From contig JAGHVO010000051.1 of NCBI GenBank assembly GCA_018064245.1, positions 1 to 54,725 of the forward strand: a stretch of DNA of 54,725 nucleotides, written 5' to 3'. This document shows positions 33,901 to 42,529 of the stretch, one piece after another. The notes under the pieces were generated by a model that saw only the letters and a program-made list of their open reading frames with translations, had not been told where the DNA came from and searched no databases. The position numbers were made by a program, and so were the translations under genes. The stretch comes from Candidatus Colimorpha pelethequi (GTDB lineage Bacteria; Bacteroidota; Bacteroidia; Bacteroidales; P3). Each line of letters begins with the position of its first letter. Position 1 is the first letter of the stretch.

Positions 33901-34719
33901 TTGCGCGTGGAAGACAATGCTGGATGCTTTGAATCCGAGCGAACGATTACCCTAACAAATCCCCCTACTCCCGAAGTCGAGAAAGAGACGCAAAACAACA
34001 TCTGCAACGACTGCGAAGGCCACATTTACCTACAGACCTCAAACGGACAGGGGATGCCATACAGCTACAACTGGAACGACGGAGCCGTCGGCGACACTCG
34101 CGACAACCTGTGTCAAGGGACTTACATCGCAACCATTTCCGACACCAACGGCTGCATCATTTCCGACACCACAACCATCACCCTGCAGAATACTTTCGCA
34201 AACGTATCGGTTTGGGCTGACGACACTTTGCTCTTCACAGGCGAAAGCACCACACTTCATGCGACATCGATTCCCAACGTCAACTACGAATGGTCGCCCA
34301 ACATAGCTTTGCAAAATCCACACTCAAGCACAACTGTCGCCACGCCCGAAGAATCCACCACCTACACCGTATTGATGACCGACAGTGTCGGATGCACCTA
34401 CTCCGATACCGTATCCATACACTGCATCGATGTTGTATGCGGGAAACCGAATATTTTCATTCCCAACTCTTTCACTCCAAACAGCGATGGAGTAAACGAC
34501 AATCTTTGCTTCAGGGGTGAATACATTACGGCATTCCACATTGTTGTCGTCACACGATGGGGCGAAGTGGTCTATGAATCCCACGATATTCAGGAATGCT
34601 GGGACGGACGCTACAAAGACAACTGGTGTCAACCCGGAGTATATATGTATGTCTGCAACATCGAATGCGAAGTGGGACAAAAAGTGCAGTTCAAAGGCGA
34701 CATTACAATAATCCGTTAA
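30943..34719 (+). CDS. Type IX secreted giant with SBBP repeats, PKD and gliding-motility C-terminal domain
   Basis: About 1258 residues from GTG 30943 (MAKRFSIFF); TTG 30937 is an alternative. Signal peptide to about residue 25. The N-terminal FVQNMGQWDNNIRFATQ domain (about 30-240) is typical of DUF7948-type Bacteroidetes cargo. SBBP beta-propeller repeats follow (about 240-740), with TYLGGNQADMPHSMYV, TFVGGTGNDG, TYLGGNGDDAVYAIDT and TYFGSDAYDQCYF. A PKD domain (YLWNFGDGTTSTEANPTHTF) lies near 800-880, then SprB-like repeats (NPTCPNGNDGSI, YYWNGAASTSNTLTGLSAGTYRLRVED). The C-terminal type B sorting domain (FIPNSFTPNSDGVNDNLCF ... GVYMYVC) is near 1165-1258. Likely exported by T9SS and surface displayed; adhesion is an inference. 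Confidence 0.93.
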   Translation: MAKRFSIFFIVICMILANGESLAHNHRDTLGTGSRINFVQNMGQWDNNIRFATQMQQAALFVEPQRFTIVVRGAAPTDAPFHHARGHKLHAYRINFVGSNNNAEIAGNDLGDSYDNFFIGNDPQRWKSHVPNYSNVEYTDLYPNINLRVYSAEHALKYDFIVFPGANPDNIALFYEGDVKLKTVHDDLIVSTSVGEILEAKPYVYQEIDGIRHEILSGYRILHDTVRFELGDYDTTQPLIIDPTLYFSTYTGSTADNWGTTAAYDSYKNTYTAGLVFSIGFPASLGAYDDSYNGNADIGIFKFDETGTTRIYATYLGGNQADMPHSMYVNSFDELIIFGTTGSDNFPTTENAYQRTFKGGQELAYLCFFNSEYYRDIYYPNGSDIFVSRISADGSQLQASTFVGGTGNDGLNYRTRYNDSPASIMQGNDSLYYNYGDGARGELITDDLNNIYVGSTTFSINFPTTANALQQYQGGKQDGVVFKLDYNMQNLLWSTYLGGNGDDAVYAIDTDNEYNLLVCGGTNSTDMHTTSDAFQRTYGGGSADGFIAKIAYNGDQMMAYTYFGSDAYDQCYFVRSGKHNDVFVFGQTCASGNSMIFNANYSTPNSGMLLARFSPNLDERIWSTVFGTPDGHPNLSPSAFTADICDRVYAAGWGRDFVGYNNVQWNTAGTWNMATTPTAYQNTTDGQDFYLMCLNDDASALNYATFFGELHINSSDGGTDHVDGGTSRFDRLATLYQSVCASCGSHSGFPTTSGVWSNTNPSNNCNNALFRFNVNDDFPVAEFVVPPIGCSPYTISFHNTGRGDSYLWNFGDGTTSTEANPTHTFTNPGNYQVQLIALMPDGCRTADTQTTTVKVLDTQNQSRDIAICTPPPFQMDIQPMMGCSYHWTGGTVSDSTIANPIIDTDGTYILTITTANNACTETDTFHVRFNKIIDTLMVTNPTCPNGNDGSITVAITPYVQQPVTYYWNGAASTSNTLTGLSAGTYRLRVEDNAGCFESERTITLTNPPTPEVEKETQNNICNDCEGHIYLQTSNGQGMPYSYNWNDGAVGDTRDNLCQGTYIATISDTNGCIISDTTTITLQNTFANVSVWADDTLLFTGESTTLHATSIPNVNYEWSPNIALQNPHSSTTVATPEESTTYTVLMTDSVGCTYSDTVSIHCIDVVCGKPNIFIPNSFTPNSDGVNDNLCFRGEYITAFHIVVVTRWGEVVYESHDIQECWDGRYKDNWCQPGVYMYVCNIECEVGQKVQFKGDITIIR

Positions 34720-34736
34720 ACCTCGTTCACTCTCGA

Positions 34737-35561
34737 ATGAAAGACCAATTTGTCATAGCACATCTAACCGATTTAGAGCATACCGACATTGTCGTCTCTC
34801 ACGCATTGCGGATTGCGGGCTTTCTTCAAAAAGGCATCATCCTGCTTTATGTGGAAGACGAGAAATACAACGGACTCACCGCCGATGAAGCGACTCCCAA
34901 ACTAAAGGCCCTTTCCGAAACACTTCCCGACGCTTCCTATTGCGCTCTCAAAGGCAAAACCAAAGAGATCATCTCGTCACTTCCAACCATGCTCAACGGC
35001 GTTGTGGTGGTAGCGCAAGTGGACCGCAATGCGCCCAAACGCACCGCAATGCACTACAAGGAGGTTCTTCGCAACTACGAGGAAAGCAAAATCGCATTCC
35101 TGACAGTTCAAGAAAAAGCGTCCCATTCCGATTCTTGGGGAAAAGTAGCCATGACCGTTGACTACCGCAAAGAAAGCAAAGAAAAACTCATCTGGACAAG
35201 CTATTTCGCCCGTTTCAACCACAGTCAGATCAACATTCTGTCGCAGCACTACAAAGACGAGGGTTTGCGCGATCTTTGGCGCAACAATATGCTATATTTA
35301 AGAAAATTCTTCGAAAAACTGTCGCTGACCTATCTTCAGGATGAATTGCTAAGCAACTCGTCTTATCCCGACATAGACGCCCTACTCTATTGCCAGCAAC
35401 ACGAAATAGGAATCCTCATCGCCACAACAACACCTACGCGTGAGGTTGACTTTTGGGAGTGGATCACTGGCACGCAGGAATGCAAGACCATCATCAACGA
35501 ACAGCATATCCCCATACTTTTCATCAATCCCAGAGATGATCTGTATGTGCTTTGCGATTGA
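34737..35561 (+). CDS. Universal stress protein-like, two-domain
   Basis: A 274-residue cytosolic protein from ATG 34737 (MKDQFVIAHLTDLEHTDIVV); the longer frame runs into the upstream gene. It reads as two alpha/beta halves of the UspA type: an N-terminal half with HALRIAGFLQKGIILLYVED and a second with ALLYCQQHEIGILIATTTPT and IPILFINPRD. The nucleotide-binding GxxGxxxS signature of ATP-binding Usps is not evident, so it may not bind ATP. It lies 17 nt after the secretion cargo gene, so the two are probably co-transcribed. Assignment is moderate. Confidence 0.7.
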   Translation: MKDQFVIAHLTDLEHTDIVVSHALRIAGFLQKGIILLYVEDEKYNGLTADEATPKLKALSETLPDASYCALKGKTKEIISSLPTMLNGVVVVAQVDRNAPKRTAMHYKEVLRNYEESKIAFLTVQEKASHSDSWGKVAMTVDYRKESKEKLIWTSYFARFNHSQINILSQHYKDEGLRDLWRNNMLYLRKFFEKLSLTYLQDELLSNSSYPDIDALLYCQQHEIGILIATTTPTREVDFWEWITGTQECKTIINEQHIPILFINPRDDLYVLCD

Positions 35562-35626
35562 CTTTCAGAAAGGTTGAGGGCGTTCCATATCGATCATCAA
35601 AATCTTTGAATCTCTTTGGAAAGAAA

Positions 35627-35661
35627 AATAAGGCGGCTGCCCTGTGGGCAGCCGCCTTATT
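35627..35661. terminator. Bidirectional terminator between two convergent units
   Basis: AATAAGGCGGCTGCCC / GGGCAGCCGCCTTATT is a perfect 16-bp stem with a TGT loop, between the Usp-like gene and the 1037-aa gene on the opposite strand. Confidence 0.85.
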
Positions 35662-35678
35662 CATTCGTCGCGCAAATA

Positions 35679-38600
35679 CTATCGCAACAATTCAATCACG
35701 CCGTTGCGTTCGATGTTACCAATATAACCCTTTGCCTTGAACTTATAGTAATAAGTGCCGGCAGGCATATTTTCGGCAGCGGGATCCCAGAAATCCTCTT
35801 CCGTTGAGATGTTTTCCTTGTGATATACACAAGCGCCCCAACGGTTGTAGATATACAGAGAATTGATGGGATAAGCGAGACCCTCAACAAGGTTCTTGAT
35901 GACAAACTTGTCGTTGATACCGTCACCGTTGGCTGTAACCACGTTGGGGAACTGCAAGAAGTCGTTGACCAACAAAATGGTAGCCTCGGAAGTATCGGCA
36001 CATTGGACAATATTGCCACTGGGAGCCACATTGTCGGTACGAGCAATCAAGCGCACTAGATAGTTGCCCGAAATATCCTCGCCATCCGTTTCCCAATCAA
36101 ACGAAGGATCTTTGTCAACCAACGTATGGAACGAGATGGTATTGTCTTTGTCGTACTGGATTTCCCAAAAATACTTGTTCTCGTCAATCATAGGATTGGT
36201 TCTGTTTTCCAACTGAATGGAAGGATGCAGAACCGTAGGATATACAGGTTCCCATGAGAACGCAGCCGTAGGACTCGGAAATACCGTAAAGAGTTCTGGG
36301 AAAATCAAAGAGTCCTTGCAACCCTTGTCGGAAGAGACATAGTATTTAAGATCGTAAGTGCCGGCGGCGTAGGTATGAGATGGGCTATCCTCTGTAGATT
36401 CATATCCATCGCCGAAAATCCAATGGTGTTTGTCGCCGCTTACCGTAGAGTTCTTGATGTTAATAGTGAACGGCTCGCAACCTTCCAAGGGATAGATTCC
36501 CGGGTCGAAGCTTGGAATAGGCTGGGCTCCCGTATTGATATAGATAGAATCTCTGGCTTGACAAATCTTACCAGCCTTACCATGATTGGTAACCTCGGCG
36601 ACATAAAGTTGCCCATTCTCCACAAACTGTCTTGTAAACACCGAATCTGACGTTTCGCCCGTAGGCTCCCACAAATAGGTGTATTGAGACGTAGCGGCAT
36701 GTCTGTCTCTGGCATTCAATGTCATCATGTCCACACCACACAAAGTAGTATCATCGCCCAAGTTAGGTGCAGGAGTCCATTCTACCGTGACATGTGTAGC
36801 CGTATCCCATTCGCAGCCAAAACTATCATAGATATTAACCGTAACCCTAAAGTATCCAGCCGTATCGGGAGAAGAGACCTCTGTCGTAACAGAGTCAATT
36901 GCTTTGAACACAACACCTCTGTAGTAACCCAAATCCCAATCGCTCTGAGTGATATCAGGCGCCCAAACCACAGAGTCGATAGGAACCTGATATTCGCAGC
37001 CTTCGCCAGATGAGATGCCACAGATATCCATAGACCAGCTAAATACCCAACCATTATCACGACCAAGTTCATCACAAATTTCAATTTCCCATGTACCATT
37101 CAAAGGACAACCGACCAAAGTCGAAAAATCATCAGCAGGCATATAATAACCAGACTTGTCTTCATGATTACTTGAATCAACGGTCTGGAATGTTTTCGTA
37201 CCAGCATCATTACCTGTACGTCCAGAAGGAATGGGGTCGAATGTAAATGTAATCGGACTGATATTTCCGGCACTTGCCAGATAATAGTTTCCTGCCAAGG
37301 TAGTATTTGCGAATTGTCCGTCCACCAAAGTATAGTCCTGATTACGGCTAAAGCAATAGTCCCAACCCACACCATACATATTTTTTAATGAGTCACAATA
37401 GTCTGCAGCCGAACCACTTGCGTCCCAATTGCCAAAATCGCTACCGCCATAAGGACAGCCTGTATAGCGACCGCCACCGCCACCTGCCGCTGATGGCAAC
37501 GAGGAACCAGAGGGGACATCTTTGTATTTGAGATAAGCCTTGTTACCCGTTGGGCAAATGATAGCCAAACTATAGTCACCCATATAAGTATGCTCATAGT
37601 TCACGCAAATAGAGCAGATATCTCCTTTGTCTTGAACAAGACGTCCTGCCGGGAACTCATCGAATGTAACAGGAGCTGAATAGCAACGACCGCAAACCTC
37701 AGCAGCACGGGGGCCATCGGGGATAAACGTCCTCACGTCATTAGTCTTTGAACTAATTTTCGTAAAAGAAAGTCGGCGCAACTGCAAACTACCCGTACCG
37801 CCATCGTAGCCCACATTAATAGTAGTTGCCTCGTCTGTACATATTGTTGGCAAAGTCATAATGGTTTTAATGGGATTAGGCGAAAGGCGAACCTTTACCC
37901 TTTCATAAGCTGAAGAGGCACAACCATATTCATCCTTCAGTTCCAGCACTACGTTATAGCAATCCAAATCAACATAGTCTTCATACGTCACTTCCGTAAG
38001 GTTCACGCCATAGAGAGAATCAGCTCCGTTTCCGAAATGCCACTGGAACTCGGTGTTGGCATCTTCAGGGGAATACCAACTATTAATATCCAAGTATTCT
38101 CCATAACCTCTAAATACGACACCGTCCCCCAAACAAAGGTTGACACCCTTAATGATATTGGTGTCCAAATGATCGATAGAGTCTGTGGTTCCAACCACAA
38201 AAGTCGTGTCGAACTCATAGAGGTCAACCAACGTGCAGGTATCGTAGATTTCACCGTCTCTATGGGTTTTATAGAAAACGCTGTCAATGTGAGGCACGGG
38301 AAGTGCGCAAGGTTTTGCGCATTCAACACGTATAGAAAAACCATTGAAATAGCCCATGCCGCCACCTATGGACGAAGCTTTCAAACGCAACGTAAGGTTA
38401 TAGCTCGTGTTGGATGGGGAGACATACACAGACTTGAAACGCAAGTCGTTGTAGTCGTTATTCGCCTTTATCAACAATGGCGAAGAGGTGGTAGGACCGT
38501 CATAGACGAATAGCGTGTCCATAGGATTAATGTCGAACTCCTCAAAATAGAAGGAAAGATGTGTGCTGTCGGCACAGTTCACACACGAAATGGTATAATG

Positions 38601-38792
38601 ATAGTCGTATCCGCTACCATACGTGTTGCCACCGCCATCGTCATAAATGCGAATACCCTGATTCGGGAGCGCCATCGAACCACCATTCGTTGTGGCATCA
38701 AGATTAATGACAACAATGTCTTGAGCCATTACATTGCATCCCCATGCAACGAGTAGCGCGAATAGCAAAGTTTTGAAACATCTTGTATTCAT
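35679..38792 (-). CDS. Type IX secreted multidomain protein with CUB, PKD, P-domain and gliding-motility C-terminus
   Basis: 1037 residues with a signal peptide ending VMAQ (about residue 24). Residues about 25-160 look like a CUB domain (SHLSFYFEEFDINPMDTLFVYDG). A PKD-like segment follows (TEFQWHFGNGADSLYG), then a proprotein-convertase P-like domain (about 400-590: GDYSLAIICPTGNKAYL ... LNGTWEIEICDELGRDNG), a second PKD (HHWIFGDGYESTEDSPSHTY) and the C-terminal type B domain (FPNVVTANGDGINDKFVIKN ... MPAGTYYYKFKAKGY ... RNGVIELLR). Probably exported through T9SS and anchored at the surface. It is downstream of, and in line with, the ECF sigma cluster. Confidence 0.92.
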   Translation of the reverse strand: MNTRCFKTLLFALLVAWGCNVMAQDIVVINLDATTNGGSMALPNQGIRIYDDGGGNTYGSGYDYHYTISCVNCADSTHLSFYFEEFDINPMDTLFVYDGPTTSSPLLIKANNDYNDLRFKSVYVSPSNTSYNLTLRLKASSIGGGMGYFNGFSIRVECAKPCALPVPHIDSVFYKTHRDGEIYDTCTLVDLYEFDTTFVVGTTDSIDHLDTNIIKGVNLCLGDGVVFRGYGEYLDINSWYSPEDANTEFQWHFGNGADSLYGVNLTEVTYEDYVDLDCYNVVLELKDEYGCASSAYERVKVRLSPNPIKTIMTLPTICTDEATTINVGYDGGTGSLQLRRLSFTKISSKTNDVRTFIPDGPRAAEVCGRCYSAPVTFDEFPAGRLVQDKGDICSICVNYEHTYMGDYSLAIICPTGNKAYLKYKDVPSGSSLPSAAGGGGGRYTGCPYGGSDFGNWDASGSAADYCDSLKNMYGVGWDYCFSRNQDYTLVDGQFANTTLAGNYYLASAGNISPITFTFDPIPSGRTGNDAGTKTFQTVDSSNHEDKSGYYMPADDFSTLVGCPLNGTWEIEICDELGRDNGWVFSWSMDICGISSGEGCEYQVPIDSVVWAPDITQSDWDLGYYRGVVFKAIDSVTTEVSSPDTAGYFRVTVNIYDSFGCEWDTATHVTVEWTPAPNLGDDTTLCGVDMMTLNARDRHAATSQYTYLWEPTGETSDSVFTRQFVENGQLYVAEVTNHGKAGKICQARDSIYINTGAQPIPSFDPGIYPLEGCEPFTINIKNSTVSGDKHHWIFGDGYESTEDSPSHTYAAGTYDLKYYVSSDKGCKDSLIFPELFTVFPSPTAAFSWEPVYPTVLHPSIQLENRTNPMIDENKYFWEIQYDKDNTISFHTLVDKDPSFDWETDGEDISGNYLVRLIARTDNVAPSGNIVQCADTSEATILLVNDFLQFPNVVTANGDGINDKFVIKNLVEGLAYPINSLYIYNRWGACVYHKENISTEEDFWDPAAENMPAGTYYYKFKAKGYIGNIERNGVIELLR

Positions 38793-38830
38793 ATTACTAA
38801 TTTTATCAATTTCACAATAAAAGCGTCCTG

Positions 38831-39271
38831 TTATTTATCTTGGTTGTATTTCTCAGGAAATTCGGTACGTTCGTATATTTCCTGGTTGGAACGGACAGCC
38901 AGATAATGATAATCCTCATTCTGAATCACAAAATAGATTGTTTTGTTGTAATCCTGAAACTGGAACTTCTGAAAATCAAAAGCATAGTAGTTCAACGTAT
39001 TTAAGTCAACTACACCAGTAGCGAAAGGTTCTCCGGTGAAGACGTTTTTCACTTCCGAGATATTGAAAATCTTGGCTTCTTGAGGAACGTCATTGGTGAG
39101 GAAGAAGGCATTGTGGGAATAGGCGCACAGCCAATCAATCTTTTCCTGTGCACAATCCTCTAACTTGTCCTCAATATTGCCGTAGTAGGAAGCGGCAATT
39201 TCCCTGCAGTTCTGGGCGTTCAAAATGGTGAAAGAGAACAGAACCGATGCAATTAAAAGTATTTTTTTCAT
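38831..39271 (-). CDS. Small secreted protein of unknown function
   Basis: 146 residues from ATG 39271, signal peptide MKKILLIASVLFSFTILNAQ. The mature domain contains NCREIAASYYGNIEDKLEDCAQEKIDW and later FDFQKFQFQDYNKTIYFVIQNED, with three Cys. I recognise no family. It has its own perfect promoter 60 nt upstream but lies in line with the sigma/anti-sigma genes and the large secretion cargo, which suggests a shared envelope theme. Confidence 0.78.
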   Translation of the reverse strand: MKKILLIASVLFSFTILNAQNCREIAASYYGNIEDKLEDCAQEKIDWLCAYSHNAFFLTNDVPQEAKIFNISEVKNVFTGEPFATGVVDLNTLNYYAFDFQKFQFQDYNKTIYFVIQNEDYHYLAVRSNQEIYERTEFPEKYNQDK

Positions 39272-39330
39272 AATTTTTATATTTTTCTCCTTAATAATCA
39301 AGGCGATGACATATCACGCCTACAAATTGC

Positions 39331-39361
39331 AAAGATATTGATTTATTTCGATATAGCAAAA
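39331..39361 (-). promoter_or_regulatory. Promoter of the 146-aa secreted protein
   Basis: On the minus strand: TTTG (39361-39358), 19 nt, TATCTTTG (39338-39331). Exact Bacteroidetes consensus. Confidence 0.7.
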
Positions 39362-39367
39362 CTTTTA

Positions 39368-39934
39368 TCACTTTTTATCAAAAAAAGATTTCAATAAGCC
39401 TTGTTCCTCATCCGATTCTCGATTCATGCAAAAAAACATGTCTCCAATTCCCACGCCTTTACCGCAGTCTTCCATAGCATAAAGTCCCAACTTACCCTGA
39501 AGATAATCAAGTTGTTCCGGGGTCGAATAATGGAACACCCAAATGGTTTTTTCCCTGTACTCAATACCCATAAAGCAACTATTGTTCACATCTACGGAAT
39601 CGCCTTTCGCCACGGCGGGTGTCTGGGGATGGTTCTTCATTCCATAATGCGTCAGCACCACTTCGTTGCCGTCAGCCAACGACTGAAGCAAATTCTGAGG
39701 CAGCGCCGCCACATTGAAATCAGCAACCAAGCGATCCCACGAGGCGTCGTCTTTCGCCTGCAACATCGTAACGTCCAGAGTCATGTCGTCTTCGAGACGA
39801 TAATCGATGATGCAGGCCACAGAAAGCGTCTTGTCAAACGCATACTGGAGATAGAGCTGTGTCTGAGCCTTGAGACCCGTTGACGCCAACGCTATCACAA
39901 AAAACAAACAAATGACAATCTTTTTCATTTTCAA
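39368..39934 (-). CDS. Secreted protein of the ECF cluster
   Basis: 188 residues with signal peptide MKMKKIVICLFFVIALASTG ending LKAQ. The mature part is mixed alpha/beta, with segments YLQYAFDKTLSVACIIDYRL, GNEVVLTHYGMKN and KTIWVFHYSTPEQLDYLQG. No family recognised. Its start codon overlaps the stop of the anti-sigma-like gene by 4 nt (ATGA), so it is translated in step with it and may be the signal-sensing or effector partner in the envelope. Confidence 0.78.
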   Translation of the reverse strand: MKMKKIVICLFFVIALASTGLKAQTQLYLQYAFDKTLSVACIIDYRLEDDMTLDVTMLQAKDDASWDRLVADFNVAALPQNLLQSLADGNEVVLTHYGMKNHPQTPAVAKGDSVDVNNSCFMGIEYREKTIWVFHYSTPEQLDYLQGKLGLYAMEDCGKGVGIGDMFFCMNRESDEEQGLLKSFFDKK

Positions 39935-40461
39935 ACTCCTTTCTTGATTAGAAAATGGTTCAACCTGTCAACGATGGTGTCAGCCTCGGAATAGTCGTTC
40001 CAGACAATCATCGAATACTCGGTTTCTTGAAACTCAGCAAGAATGTCGGGACGCTCCACTTGAGGCTGTTCGGAAGCCATCGCAAACTCTTGAGGCGGCT
40101 GGGCAGACGCCGGTTGCGTTTCGGAATCCAAAACCGCAGTTTCTTGCCGAGGCTCGGCATTCTTGGCGATTACCGTTGTGTTATGCGCCCGATTCTTTAC
40201 GGCAGGTTCAACCTGCTGAGGCTGCTCTTGCGGCGCATGCACAGACATAGGAGTCTCGACACTCGCCACCATAGGACCTGACGACGAAGCTCCAAGTCCA
40301 TCTTGTCGCAGCAATCCGATTGTCGCCAACGGAAGCGCCACCACGGCAACTCCGGCAGCAACAACACGCCGAACGACCCGCTTGCGGTGCTGCGACCACT
40401 GTCCGCTGTGAATCAACTTGCGGACATCCTCTTCGGATGTTATTTGACGATTACTTTCCAT
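39931..40461 (-). CDS. Probable anti-sigma factor, single-pass membrane protein
   Basis: 176 residues. The N-terminus is cytosolic and charged (TSEEDVRKLIHSGQWSQHRKR), followed by one transmembrane helix (VAAGVAVVALPLATIGLL, about 34-51) and a Pro/Gln/Glu-rich periplasmic part. This is the layout of Bacteroidetes anti-sigma factors. It overlaps the ECF sigma gene by 11 nt, the usual coupling for a sigma and its inhibitor. No FecR or zinc-binding (ZAS) motif is visible, so the call rests on topology and context. Confidence 0.72.
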   Translation of the reverse strand: MESNRQITSEEDVRKLIHSGQWSQHRKRVVRRVVAAGVAVVALPLATIGLLRQDGLGASSSGPMVASVETPMSVHAPQEQPQQVEPAVKNRAHNTTVIAKNAEPRQETAVLDSETQPASAQPPQEFAMASEQPQVERPDILAEFQETEYSMIVWNDYSEADTIVDRLNHFLIKKGV

Positions 40462-40972
40462 TGTTATTTTGTACTTGTTTTTTCAATTTCTGGACAATGC
40501 GACTCATACGAGTCCCCACTGCACTTTCTGTCATCCCAACATCTTCGCCTATCTGGGCATAGGATTTGTTTTCCAAAAACAGCGACACAATCTTTCGGTC
40601 AATTTCATCCAAGCCCTTAATCAACGCATCAAACCTCTCAAAACACGACAGTTCCTCAACCTCCACCGCCACATCAGCCAACTGCACATCAACTTTCACA
40701 TATCTATATTTCATCACGTTGCGTTTGTTATACGTCACTACTGTATTGTACGCAATTTTATATATCCACGTCGATTCTTTGCTCTCCTTTCGAAATCTAA
40801 ACAATCCAAACCTACTATACTCTTCCCACAGCCTCAAAACCACCTCGTTGTACAAATCCGCCACATATTCGTCGTCCTGTTTCGCAAACTTTCTGCAAAT
40901 CTTATAGATGCCTACCTCATTAGATTTGAGCATAGCCATAAAAGCATCCTCTTTTTCCTTTTTTTTCGACAT
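40451..40972 (-). CDS. ECF-type RNA polymerase sigma factor
   Basis: A 173-residue sigma-70 family protein. Region 2 spans about 15-75, with YVADLYNEVVLRLWEEYSRF and the TWIYKIAYNTVVTYNKR stretch. Region 4 (about 115-165) has LDEIDRKIVSLFLENKSYAQIGEDVGMTESAV followed by a recognition helix with RMSRIVQKLKKQ. It probably directs a small envelope regulon; the two secreted proteins and the large T9SS cargo downstream are candidate targets. The N-terminus MSKKKEKEDAF is lysine-rich. Confidence 0.92.
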   Translation of the reverse strand: MSKKKEKEDAFMAMLKSNEVGIYKICRKFAKQDDEYVADLYNEVVLRLWEEYSRFGLFRFRKESKESTWIYKIAYNTVVTYNKRNVMKYRYVKVDVQLADVAVEVEELSCFERFDALIKGLDEIDRKIVSLFLENKSYAQIGEDVGMTESAVGTRMSRIVQKLKKQVQNNNGK

Positions 40973-41202
40973 CTGTAAAATTTTTTCACCTAATTAGACA
41001 AAATAAATTTCAAAAAAATCACAAGACTTTAAAATTTAACTTTATTTAACTACATTTTTAACATTTAACAACAACAAAGCAGCAACAAATACAAGACATT
41101 AAACATTATACACCAATATATTAGAACAGCACTTCAACAGAACAACCAAAAACAAATATTAACATTTCAAAAGAGATCTCAAAGGAACCATCAGCAACAA
41201 AA

Positions 41203-41235
41203 ACAGGGACAGACAACAATGTTGCCAATCCCTGT
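41203..41235 (-). terminator. Intrinsic terminator of the rnf operon
   Basis: ACAGGGA / TCCCTGT closes a stem extended by CAACA-type inner pairing; the minus strand continues GTTTTTGTT. It lies 25 nt after the rnfE stop, showing that the operon ends without rnfA. Confidence 0.8.
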
Positions 41236-41259
41236 AAATCAGAATCTTCACGATACTTA

Positions 41260-41850
41260 CTATGCGGTTTTCTTGCGCAAATGGTTTACAAGTGCCATCA
41301 AGAAGCCGAACACCAAGAAACCTCCCGGAGGCAGGATGAACATCAACATACCATCGGCACCGCCAATAAAGTTGTAGCCGAAAATAGATCCCGTACCAAG
41401 GATTTCACGCACCATGCCGATGAGTGTCAAAGCCCAGGTAAAGCCCAAGCCCATGAAAAGACCATCGAGCAAAGAATGCCAAACATTGTTCTTGGAAGCA
41501 AACGACTCAGCACGGCCAAGCACAATGCAGTTCACGACAATCAGCGGGATGAAAAGTCCCAAAGTGGCATACAAATCGGGCAGATAAGCCTGCATAACCA
41601 ACTGCACTACCGTCACGAAAGTAGCGATAACCACGATAAAGGCGGGAATACGCACCTTATCGGGAATAACGCTCTTGAGCAACGAGATGACGATGTTGGA
41701 CATCATCAATACAAATGCCGTGGCAAGACCCATGCACATGCCGTTGATGGCGGAAGTGGTAGTTGCCAATGTCGGGCAGGTACCTAACACAAGGACCCAC
41801 GTGGGGTTTTCCTTGACTAAACCGTTTTTAATGATTTCACCAGCTTTCAT
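41260..41850 (-). CDS. rnfE: Rnf complex subunit E
   Basis: A 196-residue inner-membrane protein with six hydrophobic helices. LGTCPTLATTTSAINGMCMGLA is the conserved half-channel motif with its Cys (part of the inter-subunit Fe-S site shared by A and E), and IPLIVVNCIVLGRAESFASKN is diagnostic for RnfE rather than RnfA. The complex couples ferredoxin oxidation to NAD reduction and ion pumping. Its ATG overlaps the rnfG stop (TAATG). It is last in the operon; the rnfA expected next is missing. Confidence 0.93.
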   Translation of the reverse strand: MKAGEIIKNGLVKENPTWVLVLGTCPTLATTTSAINGMCMGLATAFVLMMSNIVISLLKSVIPDKVRIPAFIVVIATFVTVVQLVMQAYLPDLYATLGLFIPLIVVNCIVLGRAESFASKNNVWHSLLDGLFMGLGFTWALTLIGMVREILGTGSIFGYNFIGGADGMLMFILPPGGFLVFGFLMALVNHLRKKTA

Positions 41851-42416
41851 TAGTTGAGTCCTCCTTTCTGAAATGCATTGTATGCTTGTTCAACAGCGTC
41901 ACAGAACGCGCGGGAAGTGATAGTGGAGCCACTGATGGCATCCACCTCTCCGCCGTCCTTCTTGACCTTGATATTATTCTTGCCAGGGTTCATGCCTACC
42001 ACGGCACCCTTGCCGTCTTTCTGGAACCATTCGCCAGCCTTGGCGCCCAAACCGGGGGTCTCCGAGGTCTTCAGCACTTGATAGCCCGTAATGTCACCTT
42101 CGGGATTGAAGCCAAACATCACATTCAAGTCGCCCCCAAAACCCTTGTGGGAAACTGCCGAAACAGCCATACCCACAAACTGGTCTGCAGCATCGTAAAC
42201 CTTTGTGCAAGCCATTCCTTCAATCTCGACCTCTTCGGAACGAGAAAATTCAGGCAGAACGGCCTTCAAAGCTGCTTCCGTTTTTTTCTGGTCCGCCATA
42301 CGGATAGGTTCAGCGGTAACGCCGCTGACCAAGGCCAAAACCGCTGCCGCCACCACCGAAATAACGGTCAGCGACAGGAACATATTAATCAATGTAGATT
42401 TTGCTTTCTTTGCCAT
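41850..42416 (-). CDS. rnfG: Rnf complex subunit G, covalent FMN protein
   Basis: 188 residues from ATG 42416 (MAKKAKSTLINMFLSLTVIS); an upstream in-frame ATG adds a non-conserved 15 residues. One N-terminal transmembrane helix is followed by a periplasmic FMN-binding domain. ISGSTITS near the C-terminus is the flavinylation motif, the Thr being attached to FMN by ApbE. GYQVLKTSETPGLGAKAGEWF is also conserved. It passes electrons between RnfD and the other redox subunits. Confidence 0.93.
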   Translation of the reverse strand: MAKKAKSTLINMFLSLTVISVVAAAVLALVSGVTAEPIRMADQKKTEAALKAVLPEFSRSEEVEIEGMACTKVYDAADQFVGMAVSAVSHKGFGGDLNVMFGFNPEGDITGYQVLKTSETPGLGAKAGEWFQKDGKGAVVGMNPGKNNIKVKKDGGEVDAISGSTITSRAFCDAVEQAYNAFQKGGLN

Positions 42417-42529
42417 AACTATTGTTTTTAGTGTGAACGGTGACATGTGAACTGACAACATCTTAGTCTTGACGAATCACATTCTCAAAGCACCATTCCT
42501 AAATCATAAATATCAAGTTGGACAGTTGA

